This document shows, one piece after another, positions 5,321 through 6,212 of a stretch of 6,212 nt of DNA. Each line of letters begins with the position of its first letter. The stretch's first letter is position 1. A program made the position numbers and the translations under genes. The stretch is from an uncultured Ruminococcus sp. (GTDB taxonomy: Bacteria > Bacillota > Clostridia > Oscillospirales > Ruminococcaceae). The notes below the pieces were generated by a model. The model was given only the letters and a program-made list of their open reading frames with translations. It was not told the DNA's origin and did no database searches. Where the stretch lies: assembly GCA_947177345.1 (NCBI GenBank), contig CAMWUB010000088.1, positions 1 through 6,212 on the forward strand, given 5' to 3'.

Positions 5321-6212
5321 ATGTCTAATGGCTACTTAGATTTGTTGGAGCAATGGCTTTGCAATATAGATACTCATTCAAGAAATGAAGAAGGCAGTAT
5401 TGAATATGATGGGATGTTATCACAGTGTATAGAGAATATAATTACCAGTAAAGAGTGGGAAGTTCAGGAAGGTGAAGACTATATTGATTATGATTTGAGA
5501 ATTAACAAAGATTTTAATAGACGTTTAGATGCTTATAATAATAGTGAAGTATATTATCCTGCTCCACTCAAGAAGAATATTGACTATCACTATAATTATG
5601 TAAGTGATGCATTGAGTTATGCAACGATAAATACATGGCAAGCAGGTAAAAATGTCTTTATTGCCGCCGGTACTGGAAAAGGAAAGAACACTTTTGTTCA
5701 GAAACAGTTACTTAAGCATTTCAGTTATTTAGGAAATATTATTATCTTCGAGAACAGAGAAGCCCTGATGACTCAGCAAACTATCAGAATGATTGAGGAA
5801 TATGACAAAGAAGCATTTAAATATAATTCAAAGGAAGAATTCCAAAATGATAATATTATAACATTTGGTAGTCATAGGAATATAATGATAATTTCCTATC
5901 AGAAAGCAGCTTTGAAACTTCTGACAGGAGATAACAGATTTATGGATTTTTTAAGCAGAGTACGTTATGCAGTATTCGATGAAGCACACTATCTTATTGA
6001 TGACTCACTTTTTAATAAGGGTGTAAATATTGTAGCTAACTCTCTTCTTTCAGTGCCTTCTTGTATTCCTAATGCTACAAAAATATTTATGTCAGGTACA
6101 ATGGAAGAACTTTTTGTGTACCTTCAGAAATGGTCACCTTGTTATCAAATCAAAGAGAAAGAAGGATATATTCCTCAAATATTGGAAAATCCTAATACTA
6201 ACCAAATTATAC
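5321..6212 (+). CDS. DEAH-box superfamily 2 helicase/ATPase, N-terminal part (cut by window end)
   Basis: The first 297 residues are visible and no stop is reached. After an N-terminal region of about 105 residues with no motif I recognise, the SF2 ATPase core begins. Motif I is AAGTGKGKNT (115-124), motif Ia lies around FENREALMTQQ (143-153), a motif Ib-like ISYQKAAL is at 191-198, motif II is DEAH (220-223), and motif III is SGT (258-260). Motif I is odd: the residue after the GK lysine is Asn rather than Ser/Thr, though a Thr follows. The second RecA-like domain lies beyond the window. The start is set by GGAGG (5309-5313) with a 7-nt spacer. The gene is noticeably more AT-rich than the minus-strand operon. 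It could be a replication or mobilisation helicase of the element or a defence helicase; the visible half does not decide. Confidence 0.88.
   Translation, partial: MSNGYLDLLEQWLCNIDTHSRNEEGSIEYDGMLSQCIENIITSKEWEVQEGEDYIDYDLRINKDFNRRLDAYNNSEVYYPAPLKKNIDYHYNYVSDALSYATINTWQAGKNVFIAAGTGKGKNTFVQKQLLKHFSYLGNIIIFENREALMTQQTIRMIEEYDKEAFKYNSKEEFQNDNIITFGSHRNIMIISYQKAALKLLTGDNRFMDFLSRVRYAVFDEAHYLIDDSLFNKGVNIVANSLLSVPSCIPNATKIFMSGTMEELFVYLQKWSPCYQIKEKEGYIPQILENPNTNQII

Larger units (their letters stand above)
969..6212. mobile_element. one end of a putative tRNA-fMet-integrated element (right part outside window)
   Basis: A complete tyrosine recombinase gene lies directly beside an intact tRNA gene, with repeated arm-like sequences between them. 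This is the usual layout of an ICE, IME or prophage end. The genes behind it (DUF960, amidoligase, GATase II, helicase) are accessory in kind. The left boundary is set at the end of the tRNA for convenience; the true crossover is probably within the tRNA 3' half. I see no second copy of the tRNA 3' end, no excisionase, and no conjugation or phage structural gene in the window, so element type and right boundary are unknown. Confidence 0.6.

Overview
The window looks like low-to-moderate GC Firmicutes DNA, most likely from a gut Ruminococcus or relative (Oscillospiraceae). This is inferred from the BspA-type leucine-rich-repeat protein, GGAGG ribosome binding sites, the Tn916-type tyrosine integrase and the DUF960 protein. 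No 16S or other species marker is present, so the genus is a guess.

Left part (about 1-970) reads as chromosomal backbone. It holds a small cytoplasmic-looking LRR_5 (BspA-like) protein with a long hairpin after it. A consensus sigma-70 promoter then drives an intact initiator tRNA-fMet gene, which is followed by a strong intrinsic terminator.

From just past the tRNA the DNA looks like one end of an integrated mobile element. An exact tandem 11-bp repeat (candidate integrase arm sites) and a short dyad lie between the tRNA terminator and a complete tyrosine integrase gene whose 3' end faces the tRNA. The other end of the element is outside the window, so the attachment core and the element type (ICE, IME or prophage) cannot be fixed.

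Behind the integrase, on the same (minus) strand, lie a DUF960 gene, an amidoligase with three tandem zinc-binding CxxC-x17-CxxC units, and a stand-alone class II glutamine amidotransferase (read 5' to 3' in that order). The amidoligase and amidotransferase are 2 nt apart and look translationally coupled. The glutaminase could release ammonia from glutamine for an ATP-dependent ligase that forms an amide on a carboxyl group of a peptide, protein or small molecule. The substrate is unknown. A terminator-like hairpin sits between DUF960 and the amidoligase, and another closes the operon.

At the right edge a divergent gene begins: a DEAH-box superfamily 2 helicase/ATPase, cut off by the window end after 297 codons. 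Its promoter has an extended -10 and is overlaid by two perfect inverted repeats, so it is probably repressor-controlled. The most interesting content is the amidoligase/GATase-II module as cargo of a tRNA-integrated element next to a tightly regulated helicase.
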